NCBI GenBank assembly: GCA_900608495.1
Contig: UWYT01000244.1
Span: 1-34,594 of the forward strand
Direction: 5' to 3'
Length of the DNA: 34,594 bases
Source: Olavius algarvensis spirochete endosymbiont
Lineage (GTDB): Bacteria > Spirochaetota > Spirochaetia > DSM-2461
The position numbers were made by a program, and so were the translations under genes. Every line of letters starts with the position of its first letter. Within the stretch, counting starts at the first letter, position 1. Below, in pieces: positions 1 to 7,492 of this stretch. The notes beneath the pieces were generated by a model. It searched no databases. It was not told the origin of the DNA and worked only from the letters and a program-made list of their open reading frames with translations.

Positions 1-1217
1 CCAGGCTGACAGCTCACTTTCCCTTGACGCAGGCGCGAAATGGCTTCGGCCAGGAGTGAGGATTCGGCTTTTTCGATATCATTCAGCGCTGCATGCTCCA
101 AAATGTGCAGTTCGGAACCAAGCTTTCCGAGCAAATAATTGTAGCTCTGCGAGACAGTTTTACTGTTCATTCCAACTCCTTTAAGCTCTGCCAGAATTTC
201 CGGCAGTGGCGCCAGGCATCGCATAGGCTTCGCGTTTGGGGGTGGATTTTGCAGTATCTCTTCCTCGGTACGGTCGGCCAGCGAGTCAATTCTGTGGGAA
301 ACCCCTATGGTAAGCGCTTTGCCACAAATCGGGCAAAGCCCATTATGGGCCCTGGTTTCCTTTGGAGTAAGGCAAATGTTGCAATTGCGGTGACCATCCA
401 AATGATATTTGCCTTCTTCGGGATAAAACTCAATCGTGCCGGCAAATCCTTCACCAGTTTTTAATGCGTGCAAAATTGCGAAGTAATTGATTTCCGTATC
501 ATAAACTGTAGCTTCTCGTGCGATTTTCCCTGGTGAATGGGCATCAGAGTTCGACACAAGGCGAAAACGATCAAGTGATGATAGATGCCAATTCATAGGA
601 GGAGTAGAAGACAAACCGGTTTCCACGGCGAAAACACATTGTGCCAAGTCTCCATAGCAATCATCAATGGAATCAAAGCCAGATTTGGAACCCAACGCGG
701 CAAACCACGGTGTCCAGATATGTGAGGGGATGAGATAGGTGTGTGGTCCTGTATCCAGGGATATTTCCAACAGATTGCGTGAATCCAATCCTAAAACAGG
801 GCGTCCATTCGAAGAAATTTTCCCAAATTTTGATAGACGTTTCACTAACCTGTTGACTGTCCGCAAATCCGGTACAAAGACAAGATGGTGTATCTTGCGA
901 ACCTTGTTCCATTTTTTGTAAATAGTCGAAATCTCAACTTCCAGCATGAAACGTACAGGGTGGTCCAGGCATGCCCTGGGGGATATGGCATCAACTCTTT
1001 TTTGAAATTCAGGTTTCAAGCGGAACAGCCCGGCATCTTCTGCCGGAATTAACTTCTCCTCAATTTCCGCTAACCAGGCCGGATGGGTGAAATCACCCGT
1101 ACCGATGACAGTAATTCCTTTCTTGCGTGCCCATAAGGCAAGATGCTCGATATCCGCGTTTTTGCTGCTTGCACGAGAGTACTTCGAATGAACATGGACA
1201 TCCGCGTAAAAACACAT
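1..1217 (-). CDS. Endonuclease Q-like PHP-domain protein (3' end cut by window edge)
   Basis: The frame is open from an ATG at 1217 to the left edge, giving 405 residues with no stop. The N-terminus MCFYADVHVHSKYSRASS carries the PHP-domain DVHVH metal motif (D6, H8, H10). TGDFTH (about 40-45), HH at 110-111, PSHIWTPW (about 164-171) and SNSDAHSPG (about 222-230) supply further metal ligands. A zinc-knuckle pair CNIC and CPIC sits near residues 279-298. This architecture and these motifs are those of the endonuclease Q / TIGR00375 family, which nicks DNA at deaminated bases and abasic sites. EndoQ proteins are about 420 residues, so only a short tail may be missing. Some bacterial relatives continue into a UvrD helicase, which cannot be excluded here. 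No strong Shine-Dalgarno is seen. It is divergent from the glycosidase gene. Confidence 0.85.
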   Translation of the reverse strand, partial: MCFYADVHVHSKYSRASSKNADIEHLALWARKKGITVIGTGDFTHPAWLAEIEEKLIPAEDAGLFRLKPEFQKRVDAISPRACLDHPVRFMLEVEISTIYKKWNKVRKIHHLVFVPDLRTVNRLVKRLSKFGKISSNGRPVLGLDSRNLLEISLDTGPHTYLIPSHIWTPWFAALGSKSGFDSIDDCYGDLAQCVFAVETGLSSTPPMNWHLSSLDRFRLVSNSDAHSPGKIAREATVYDTEINYFAILHALKTGEGFAGTIEFYPEEGKYHLDGHRNCNICLTPKETRAHNGLCPICGKALTIGVSHRIDSLADRTEEEILQNPPPNAKPMRCLAPLPEILAELKGVGMNSKTVSQSYNYLLGKLGSELHILEHAALNDIEKAESSLLAEAISRLRQGKVSCQP

Positions 1218-1344
1218 AAATCTTAGGTTATTGTTTGTGGCTGACAGCAACAATGGTGTTTCTAACAGCATACAATCATGATACAGACGACACATCCTGG
1301 GGAGCTTGCTGCTTGTCGCGTTTTGTATAACACTGTGAAACAAG

Positions 1345-2490
1345 ATGAGAATGGATTTTAGACTCCTGATAGTGCCATGTCTGTTAATGGCAGTGCTTGC
1401 ACCCTCCTCGGCCGCAGAAAAAGACAAAATGCAGTTTTGGGATAAGCAGCAAAGAGGCGCCAATATTTTCAATGAGGAAATATCCGGAGATGATATAAGA
1501 ATCGCGAAGGAATACGGTATTGCCTTTATCAGACTGGCCCCAGATAAATTTATAAGCGAGGCCCGAGATTTTTTGATAGGAGACGCTGATAATTATCAGG
1601 GCCTGGTTCCCAAAGATTTGAGAAAATTGAAAGGCATTCTGGATATGTTTCACGAGGAGAAGATGCCGGTGCTTGTCACGGTACTCAGTCTCCCGGGTTC
1701 GAGGTGGAGGCAGAACAATAACGGGAAAGATGATTTACGTATATGGAGAGATAAGAAATTTCAGAATCAGGCTGCAATGTTTTGGCAGGATTTATCAAGG
1801 GAAATATCCAGTCACCCGGCCGTTGTCGGTTTCAATATTCTGAATGAGCCCCATCCCGAAAAATTGTACTCGCAGGGAAATTTGAATAAGACAGAAGTTC
1901 AGAGCATGCTCTTTGATTTTTATGATTTAGTTATTGGTTCAATTCGTGAAGCTGATAAGAATATACCCATCATTCTGGACAGCTCCGCTTATGCAGACCC
2001 CGGGGCTTTTCAGCAACTTAAAAAGCATAAGGATAAGAAGGTGCTCTACTCATTTCACATGTATGAACCATATGCCTATACAAACAGGAAACTCAACGAT
2101 GGCAAATTTCAGTATCCAGGGCTTGTTAACGAAATTTACTGGGATTACACAGCGTTAAAAAACTATATGAGCGACGTGCTTGCCTTCCAAAAGGCAAACA
2201 GGATATCAAACAATCGCATTTTAGTTGGAGAATTTGGCGGTCACAGAATGAGCAAGGGACTGCCTGGCTATTTTGAAGATTTGACAGAGTTCTTTAACGA
2301 GAATGGATGGCATTATGCGTTCTACGCCTTTCGTGAAGATACCTGGGACGGAATGGATTATGAGCTGGGAGATGGAAGAATGCCCTGGAGCTACTGGCAA
2401 GCTTTGGAAAGGGGGGATAAACCGGTTGTTGATAGAAATCCCGACACCCCGAGCTTCAAAGCAATCCTTGATTCAATGAAAAAACCGTAG
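1345..2490 (+). CDS. Secreted glycoside hydrolase family 5 (cellulase-like)
   Basis: 381 residues with a signal peptide (hydrophobic segment about 6-22, likely cleaved after SSAA near residue 24), so it is predicted to be exported. GH5 signatures are present: GFNILNEPHPE (about 162-172) with E168 as acid/base, the substrate-binding FHMYEPY (about 237-243), and ILVGEFG with E296 as nucleophile. This supports a retaining beta-1,4-glycanase such as an endoglucanase or mannanase; the substrate cannot be told from sequence. No carbohydrate-binding module is seen. The upstream ribosome site is weak (GAAACAAG), and an ATG two codons downstream is an alternative start. A TATAAC at 1327-1332 could be a -10 box. 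It is a single gene, followed about 125 bases later by the tRNA cluster. Confidence 0.85.
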   Translation: MRMDFRLLIVPCLLMAVLAPSSAAEKDKMQFWDKQQRGANIFNEEISGDDIRIAKEYGIAFIRLAPDKFISEARDFLIGDADNYQGLVPKDLRKLKGILDMFHEEKMPVLVTVLSLPGSRWRQNNNGKDDLRIWRDKKFQNQAAMFWQDLSREISSHPAVVGFNILNEPHPEKLYSQGNLNKTEVQSMLFDFYDLVIGSIREADKNIPIILDSSAYADPGAFQQLKKHKDKKVLYSFHMYEPYAYTNRKLNDGKFQYPGLVNEIYWDYTALKNYMSDVLAFQKANRISNNRILVGEFGGHRMSKGLPGYFEDLTEFFNENGWHYAFYAFREDTWDGMDYELGDGRMPWSYWQALERGDKPVVDRNPDTPSFKAILDSMKKP

Positions 2491-2616
2491 TTGCAGAGAG
2501 TACATCTTGCTTGGCTATTTGAATTTGAATATCATTTCAAAACGCTGGGAGATGAGGCGTTCAAGTTGATATCCTTGGTGCTGGAAAGGTTGATGATTGC
2601 GAATCTAGTTGTAACT

Positions 2617-2691
2617 GTGCCCTTAGCTCAGGTTGGATAGAGCGTTAGGTTGCGGACCTAAAGGTCAGAGGTTCGAGTCCTCTAGGGCATA
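2617..2691 (+). tRNA. tRNA-Arg, anticodon GCG
   Basis: A full cloverleaf folds by eye. The 7-bp acceptor (GTGCCCT/AGGGCAT) starts with a G-U pair. The D stem is GCTC/GAGC, the anticodon stem TTAGG/CCTAA has loop TTGCGGA, the variable loop is 5 nt, and the T stem AGAGG/CCTCT has loop TTCGAGT. Loop positions 34-36 (2652-2654) read GCG, decoding CGC/CGU arginine; A20 in the D loop and C35 agree with arginine identity. Most bacteria use ACG here, so the anticodon is unusual. CCA is not encoded. Confidence 0.88.
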
Positions 2692-2697
2692 CTTCAT

Positions 2698-2785
2698 GGA
2701 GAGATGCGAGAGCGGTTGAATCGGGCGGACTCGAAATCCGTTGTGCCGGATTCCGGCACCCAGGGTTCGAATCCCTGTCTCTCCG
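2698..2785 (+). tRNA. tRNA-Ser, anticodon CGA
   Basis: Acceptor GGAGAGA/TCTCTCC, anticodon stem GCGGA/TCCGT with loop CTCGAAA (anticodon CGA, codon UCG), a long variable arm with stem TGCCGG/CCGGCA typical of tRNA-Ser, T arm CAGGG/CCCTG with loop TTCGAAT, and discriminator G. It begins 6 nt after tRNA-Arg, so the cluster is probably co-transcribed. Confidence 0.95.
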
Positions 2786-2796
2786 ATGGATTAAAT

Positions 2797-2884
2797 GGAG
2801 TGGTGACCGAGAGGCCGAAGGTGTGCGCTTGGAAAGCGTATGTATCCTAACCGGATACCGAGGGTTCGAATCCCTCCCGCTCCG
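2797..2884 (+). tRNA. tRNA-Ser, anticodon GGA
   Basis: Acceptor GGAGTGG/CCGCTCC, anticodon stem TGCGC/GCGTA with loop TTGGAAA (anticodon GGA, codons UCC/UCU), long class II variable arm with stem TATCC/GGATA, T arm GAGGG/CCCTC with loop TTCGAAT, discriminator G. It is the last gene of the three-tRNA cluster and forms the left border of the accessory stretch. Confidence 0.95.
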
Positions 2885-2889
2885 TATCT

Positions 2890-2911
2890 CCCCCCGTGTA
2901 AATATTGGGGG
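2890..2911 (+). terminator. Possible tRNA-cluster hairpin
   Basis: CCCCC (2891-2895) can pair with GGGGG (2907-2911) across an 11-nt AT-rich loop, six bases after the last tRNA. There is no T-run behind it, so it is a weak, non-canonical terminator or processing structure. Confidence 0.35.
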
Positions 2912-2971
2912 CCTGTGTATCATCGCCCAGCCCTTCAAGTCCGGCATGAGCCATCAGCAAACGGGGGAGCT

Positions 2972-3277
2972 GGCCTCTACTTCACGCATTGCATGATGTA
3001 CCAGAAATGTCAGTGGCTCCAAAGGAACGATAGACAGAGCCCGCCGCCCAAACCGATCATGCTGCTGCCGACGAACACGAAAGGCGAGTCGGGGAGAAAG
3101 AGGAATCCGACACCGATCCCGATCAGCAAACCTCCGCCGATCACCAAGCCACTAACCTTCTTTTTGTCGTTGTCTGTCATATCAAACCTCCAAATTTGAA
3201 TACTGGAGTGTAGCAATGGAATGAAAATATGTCCATCTTGAGCGCGGAAGAGAATCGGCCTCTACTTTGCGTATTGC
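2972..3277. repeat. Two copies of a 21-bp repeat flanking a small membrane-protein gene
   Basis: The segment starting GGCCTCTACTT occurs at 2972-2992 and again at 3257-3277, with 3 mismatches in 21. The copies sit on either side of the 3010-3180 gene. The leading GGCCTCT is also found in the longer repeat at 8761, so these look like remnants of one repeat family. Confidence 0.6.
3010..3180 (-). CDS. Small glycine-rich membrane protein (copy 1)
   Basis: 56 residues. ATG at 3180 is chosen because GGAGG lies 6 nt upstream; a longer reading to 3216 would run through that ribosome site. The sequence begins MTDNDKKK (short charged cytoplasmic head) and continues as two glycine-rich hydrophobic helices (about 10-29 and 34-53) joined by LPDSP. 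It is clearly paralogous to the 59-residue protein at 8518-8697: both share GGGLxIGIGVGF, and the 24 bases covering their start and ribosome site are almost identical. Similar tiny proteins are common but have no known function that I can name. It could be a structural membrane peptide or a toxin-like peptide; nothing in the sequence decides this. Confidence 0.7.
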   Translation of the reverse strand: MTDNDKKKVSGLVIGGGLLIGIGVGFLFLPDSPFVFVGSSMIGLGGGLCLSFLWSH

Positions 3278-3381
3278 CTCGGAAACTAGCCATATCGGCC
3301 TCAAAGTCCCGGATCGCTCCCTATTCGAGTTTGCCTAAAAGAGAGGGATAAGCCGGATTTTGACTGTTATCGGTCCAGAAA

Positions 3382-3479
3382 GACTTGAGATAAGGGACTT
3401 GAGATAAGGGACTTGTGATAGGGGACTTGTGATAGGGGACTTGAAATAGGGGACTTGAAATAGGGGACTTGAGATAAGG
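3382..3479. repeat. Tandem repeat, seven 14-bp units
   Basis: Seven uninterrupted units of GACTTGNNATANGG: variants GAGATAAGG (two), GTGATAGGG (two), GAAATAGGG (two) and GAGATAAGG (one). Identical variants occur in pairs, which suggests growth by duplication of neighbouring units. The unit is not a multiple of three and no gene covers it. Confidence 0.95.
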
Positions 3480-3718
3480 AATCAGAAGTTTCGGCATTTC
3501 TTTCCTGAAACTGGAATTCCCGTTGATCGTGTGGCGATGACTTCGCCAATTTTCCGGTTAGAGTCAGGATTCTAAAATTTTACTATGTAGACGTTTGGAA
3601 CGATATATCTTTCCCGTTAAATGTGATCACGGGCACTCCTTTAGTAAACACCTGATAACAACGTACTATTACATAGATGTCAACTGTAAGTCATACAAAG
3701 TCTCATATGAAATGTGAT

Positions 3719-3765
3719 ATGTTTCAAATTATAAGTATATGTCATGGGATAACTTTTTGAAACAT
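3719..3765. promoter_or_regulatory. 10-bp inverted repeat, candidate operator
   Basis: ATGTTTCAAA (3719-3728) and TTTGAAACAT (3756-3765) are perfect inverted copies 27 bp apart, 45 bp upstream of the chosen start of the XRE-ImmA gene. XRE regulators commonly bind such symmetric sites and control themselves, so this is a natural candidate. It could instead fold as an RNA hairpin. Confidence 0.45.
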
Positions 3766-3809
3766 TGTTCATCATACAGTGAAGCTACACGTAAGAAAGG
3801 TTGCATAAA

Positions 3810-4985
3810 TTGTTGACTATAGCGAATGTAAATCCAGAGATGCTCACATGGGCTCGAAAAGCTCAAGGCCTTTCACAGGAAGAGGTTTCATCCAAGAAAA
3901 GATTCCGTAAGGTCTCAATGTGGGAAGATGGTTCAAAGAAACCCACAATGAACCAACTTCTTGATCTGGCACATTTTTACCATAGACCCAGTGCCATTTT
4001 CTTTCGCAGTAGTCCGCCATCAGACATGAAGAAGATCCGTGATTCCCGTTCAAAATCAATGGTTGATGAGTCTCCGCTGAGCTCAGCATTGATTACGGAG
4101 TTTCGTCTATGTGAGAATCGTCGAAAAAGAGCGCTTGAACTGGCTGAGATTCTTGATAAGGTAACATTTTGCAATATTCCTGCAACAACCATAGACGCGG
4201 ATGTGAACCAAGTTGGTAAAGAACTATCGCGATTTCTGGAAATTGACTTTGATAGCATTCGTTCCTTTAAGGAAGACTCTGATGTACTTGGATACTGGAT
4301 TGACAGAGTAGAAGCGAGAAGTATCTTAGTTTTTCGTACCCATACCCATACAGGCCTGAATCCTTCCTATAAGGAGATTCGCGGTGTGAGCTCCTATGAG
4401 GATGAATATCCATGGATTCTCATCAACAGCCAGGAGCATCCACGAGGCCAGCTTTTTACTCTTGGCCATGAACTTGCACATCTAATGCTGAGATCCAGCA
4501 ATCTTTGCGATCTCAATGAAGATGATCATTCGGACTCTGTGCGCTATGAACGATTCTGCAATCAAGTATCTGCAGCGGCTTTGATGCCTAGAAAGATAAT
4601 TGAGGAATGGATCGCATCCCATTCAATGAAGTTCAGAAGCGATGAAGAAATTGAAAAAGGAATAAGTCTGATCCAGAAGAAGACTCATACAAGCGAAGAA
4701 TCCATTGCTCGTAGGCTGGTAACCCTCGGTTTCATTTCATGGAACGATTACAATCTTGTCCGAGATAAATCCATACACAATCTTGATGAAGATCGCAAAA
4801 AACTAGGAAATATCCCGGCAGGAGAATACTACTACAAAAGAGTCATGAGGTGGAATGGAAGGAAATATACTAACCTCACAGCCGAAGCTTTCATCGAAGG
4901 TAAAATAAGTCTTGGTAGAGCATCTGAACTGATGAGTGCCAAGATACCAATCTTCAATAAGATTATCAGTAAGTTGTATCAATGA
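3810..4985 (+). CDS. XRE-family HTH / ImmA-IrrE metallopeptidase protein (lone copy)
   Basis: 391 residues from TTG at 3810, chosen because AGAAAGG lies 9 nt upstream; TTG at 3801 abuts that site and is less likely. The N-terminus has an XRE-like helix-turn-helix (about 10-48, with LSQEEV and a WEDGSKKPT stretch). The middle and C-terminus are an ImmA/IrrE (COG2856) zinc-peptidase domain with LGHELAHLM (HEXXH at about 220-224) and the third ligand in YERFCNQVSAAALMP (E247). Proteins of this design act as antitoxin or phage-type regulators in which the protease removes a repressor. No toxin gene follows on its strand; it meets the unknown gene of the opposite operon tail to tail 20 bases away. 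It is only distantly similar to the XRE-ImmA protein at 6336-7481. Confidence 0.88.
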   Translation: MLTIANVNPEMLTWARKAQGLSQEEVSSKKRFRKVSMWEDGSKKPTMNQLLDLAHFYHRPSAIFFRSSPPSDMKKIRDSRSKSMVDESPLSSALITEFRLCENRRKRALELAEILDKVTFCNIPATTIDADVNQVGKELSRFLEIDFDSIRSFKEDSDVLGYWIDRVEARSILVFRTHTHTGLNPSYKEIRGVSSYEDEYPWILINSQEHPRGQLFTLGHELAHLMLRSSNLCDLNEDDHSDSVRYERFCNQVSAAALMPRKIIEEWIASHSMKFRSDEEIEKGISLIQKKTHTSEESIARRLVTLGFISWNDYNLVRDKSIHNLDEDRKKLGNIPAGEYYYKRVMRWNGRKYTNLTAEAFIEGKISLGRASELMSAKIPIFNKIISKLYQ

Positions 4986-5005
4986 ACTAGTATTCAGTGG
5001 TGGAC

Positions 5006-5722
5006 TTAATCTTGAAAAACAAAGGAGTCTTCAAGTATCTCATAAAATTTTGTTCCAAGGTCTGAGATAGATGCTCCTCCTGATGAACCAAGGTACATTC
5101 CCCCGGCTGGGAGTTTGAGGAATCCAGTCATCGCAAGTGGAGAAAAGTCAAACTCAACCCTCTCCATATCTAAACGCTTTCGCTCTTCACCATCCTCAGT
5201 TGACTTCATTTTATTCCTGTTCTGATAGTAGCTGGCTAAACAAGATAAACCGTCGAATGGATGCATTAGATCTATACTGAATCGAATCTTATTATACTCA
5301 TCCTGGGTAAATCTCTTCTTTTTGGCGAAGGACTCCAAAAAGACTACACTCAGCATTTCTGCCTTCTGTTCAGTCTGGTATCGATCAATGTCGATCAAGA
5401 TATTTTCTATAATCTTACGCAGAATGCGAGGGTCGCGATTAAGATTATCAAGTAAGGCGTCGATTTGATCGTCGGATATCTTGTTATTCATCGTTCGGAT
5501 AAAAGCTGAATATTTCCGCACAAAAAAAGCAGCTTGAAAATTGCTTACAAGCTTCCCTACAGCGACAAACCACTTCACCACTGGAATATCAGCAAGTAAT
5601 GAGCCATCAGCTAGAATACCAATTATGGCATCCAGTCCAAGCTCCGCGATGTCCTCAACAACACCTCTTGCAGGTTTTAAGACTTCAGATGAGAATTTTC
5701 GTACTTCGCTATCTTTCATCAT
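5006..5722 (-). CDS. Unknown helical protein, third gene of XRE-ImmA/DUF4411 operon
   Basis: 238 residues from ATG at 5722, which has GAGGGG about 9 nt upstream. A TTG at 5803, overlapping the stop of the DUF4411 gene, would give 265 residues and translational coupling; I cannot decide between them. I do not recognise a named domain. What is visible: a hydrophobic, possibly membrane-associated segment (AIIGILADGSLLADIPVVKW and the following VAVGKLV), then a long charged helical stretch, and a C-terminal glycine-rich tail (LPAGGMYLGSSGGAS). The layout recalls small island-borne proteins of unknown function with an IPV-K-hydrophobic core, but that is memory, not a match. Its place as last gene of a toxin-antitoxin-like operon suggests an accessory or effector role. 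Confidence 0.75.
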   Translation of the reverse strand: MMKDSEVRKFSSEVLKPARGVVEDIAELGLDAIIGILADGSLLADIPVVKWFVAVGKLVSNFQAAFFVRKYSAFIRTMNNKISDDQIDALLDNLNRDPRILRKIIENILIDIDRYQTEQKAEMLSVVFLESFAKKKRFTQDEYNKIRFSIDLMHPFDGLSCLASYYQNRNKMKSTEDGEERKRLDMERVEFDFSPLAMTGFLKLPAGGMYLGSSGGASISDLGTKFYEILEDSFVFQD

Positions 5723-5793
5723 CGACAAACACCCCTCATGTTTCGAGTTGAGCGCGCGGTAAAGGTCGTCAAACAGCGTCTTTGATGGTGGTT

Positions 5794-6336
5794 TCAAATG
5801 CAAACTCTGTATGTTGGTCGAGCATCAGGTGGCTTCTTCTTAAGAACGAATCGTGCCCGCGCTTCTCGGAGCATATTGTGCGGTTCCATGCACCTGATAT
5901 CTATCCCTTTGCAAGCATTGGGAATTTTGATTTTACCTTTCGAATCGCTCTCGATTTCATTCGTCACCACCGTGTGGTGGCCAGCTAGCGCCTGGGCCAC
6001 GAGGTAGTAATCGGCCTTTTTTAGGAAAGAGTCTACCGCATAACGCTCGTAGTTCTGATTTTCAGCCCACTTGCTTACCTTCTTCATAGCTTCCTCTATT
6101 ATATCCGATGATACTGTGTCGTCCGGACTCAGAAAGAAGTCGGATCCTCGCGCCTCGGCCCATTTCGACAGTTCATCATTGCCGCTTTTTAACTCATCAT
6201 AGACCTTTTCCACACTGAAGACCATTTTGTTTTCGTGTTCTTTTACGAGCCAATCCCAGAAGGCGGGGCAGAAGTCCATGCCGTAGTGGGAATTCTTGGC
6301 TCTGATGAACACGTCGGTGTCAAGCAGGTAGCTCAT
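5794..6336 (-). CDS. DUF4411 PIN-like toxin
   Basis: 180 residues. The N-terminus SYLLDTDVFIRAKN has the acidic residues expected at the start of a PIN-type nuclease fold (D7, D9). FSVEKVYDELKSGNDELSKW, ADYYLVAQALAGHHTVVTNE and the closing KIKIPNACKGIDIRCM are the DUF4411 pattern. DUF4411 proteins are found beside XRE-ImmA genes and are regarded as toxin components, probably ribonucleases. Here the ATG shares one base with the TAA of the upstream XRE-ImmA gene (TAATG), so translation is coupled and antitoxin is made first. Conserved acidic residues look intact, so it should be functional. Confidence 0.87.
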   Translation of the reverse strand: MSYLLDTDVFIRAKNSHYGMDFCPAFWDWLVKEHENKMVFSVEKVYDELKSGNDELSKWAEARGSDFFLSPDDTVSSDIIEEAMKKVSKWAENQNYERYAVDSFLKKADYYLVAQALAGHHTVVTNEIESDSKGKIKIPNACKGIDIRCMEPHNMLREARARFVLKKKPPDARPTYRVCI

Positions 6337-7481
6337 TATACTCCGATTTCCAGCTCAGTGCCGAAACGACGAAGCGTTTTTGCACTCTTCACCCCCAGAA
6401 GGCGGAACGCCTCGGTGAAGGAAGTTTGCCCCTCGAACGTGCTGATTACGAGCGCACGCGCAAAGCGTTTTCCGACGCGGGCTGCCAGAGTAAGGTAGAA
6501 GTTGCCGCCTTTACTCTTGGGCATTCTTCTTAATAGCTCCAGCTCACCTTTGTAGGCCTTCTGGAATTCTTTGGGGGTGAACGCACCGATATCATTGATC
6601 CGGCGGAGCACCACTAACGTGCTTACCTTGAAGAGCTGTGCCAGCCGGCCCAACTCCTTATGGATGTCGGTAGACGGCTGTAACTTTGCACGCAACTGGT
6701 CCAGTGGGAGCAGCAACTCCGCGGCGACCCGGTTACACCAAGTCTCCACCGGATACGAAGACGCTGCGTCAAATTTAACGTCCGAAAGCGAAGATTCACC
6801 CAGCCAGAGGTGCGCCAGTTCGTGGGCGAGGGTGAACATTTGTGCTGCCTTCGTATCTGCTCCGTTGATAAACACGAGAGGCGTCAAGTCGTCGCAGAGT
6901 GCGAAACCCCGGAATTCCTCTGGGTTAAGCTTGCGACGGTTGTTCGTCCCAACAACACCGTTCACCATAACCAGAACGCCGAGCGCATCAGCCTGGTCGA
7001 TGAATCGCCGAAGAGCTTCGGTCCAGGTTTGCAATTGAGCGCGTTCTTTCACATCGAAGCAAAGGGCATGCCGCATTTTCTCGGCCACCATTTTGACGTC
7101 GTCCGTCAGTTTCGCTGAGCGCACGAATGCGTGTTCCGGCTCGCCGATCGTCCGAATGAAGCTGTGATACCACTTCTGGCGCTGCTGGCAGAGATAGATC
7201 GTGTCGAGCAAATCAAGGCTCGGCTCTTTGGCTTTCTGATTGGCGATGGTCCGCAAGTCGGGAATAGGCAACTGTTCTTCCGGGGGCTTGGACAGGAACA
7301 AGTAGCCGATCGGAACGTACATCGCCTTAGCAAATGCCTCAAGCTGCTTGAATGTCGGTCGAGCCTCGCCCCGTTCCCATAGCTCGAGTTTCGGGAATTT
7401 CTTGCCAAGCTCTTCTACTGTGCGATTGGCCCGCTCGCGTGCCCAGCGCAGCAGGTCCGGCTCGACATTCACTCGGATCAT
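6336..7481 (-). CDS. XRE-family HTH / ImmA-IrrE metallopeptidase, antitoxin-like
   Basis: 381 residues from ATG at 7481, with GAGG 5 nt upstream. The N-terminal XRE helix-turn-helix (about 8-50) contains TVEELGKKFPKLELWERGEA. An ImmA/IrrE domain follows with FTLAHELAHLWLG (HEXXH 220-224) and third ligand E246 in VETWCNRVAAELLLP. It is the first gene of a tight operon with the DUF4411 toxin and the unknown 238-265-residue gene. Established pairs of this kind have the XRE-ImmA protein as antitoxin and transcriptional repressor; here that role is inferred from context. A good sigma-70 promoter and a direct-repeat operator candidate sit just upstream. Confidence 0.9.
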   Translation of the reverse strand: MIRVNVEPDLLRWARERANRTVEELGKKFPKLELWERGEARPTFKQLEAFAKAMYVPIGYLFLSKPPEEQLPIPDLRTIANQKAKEPSLDLLDTIYLCQQRQKWYHSFIRTIGEPEHAFVRSAKLTDDVKMVAEKMRHALCFDVKERAQLQTWTEALRRFIDQADALGVLVMVNGVVGTNNRRKLNPEEFRGFALCDDLTPLVFINGADTKAAQMFTLAHELAHLWLGESSLSDVKFDAASSYPVETWCNRVAAELLLPLDQLRAKLQPSTDIHKELGRLAQLFKVSTLVVLRRINDIGAFTPKEFQKAYKGELELLRRMPKSKGGNFYLTLAARVGKRFARALVISTFEGQTSFTEAFRLLGVKSAKTLRRFGTELEIGV

Positions 7482-7492
7482 ATCGCCTCAGT

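Larger units (their letters stand above)
3181..3809. other. Gene-free repeat-bearing stretch upstream of the first XRE-ImmA gene
   Basis: I see no convincing gene in these 629 bases. The stretch holds the ribosome site and upstream copy of the small membrane gene, repeat remnants (3240-3277), the 14-bp tandem array (3382-3479) and an AT-rich leader with a 10-bp inverted repeat (3719-3765) before the XRE-ImmA gene. A minus frame across the array is only a by-product of the repeat. Confidence 0.6.

Noticed and set aside
2645-2947. Minus-strand 100-codon frame across the tRNA cluster
   Set aside because: It is the complement of three tRNAs; the RDSNPGCRN-like text is a well-known artefact of translated tRNA.
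3382-3479. CRISPR array
   Set aside because: The units are contiguous 14-mers with no spacers, and no cas genes are nearby.
3367-3549. Minus frame with repeated LSQVPY/KSPISS units
   Set aside because: It is the by-product of translating a 14-bp tandem repeat; no start signal and no conserved protein.
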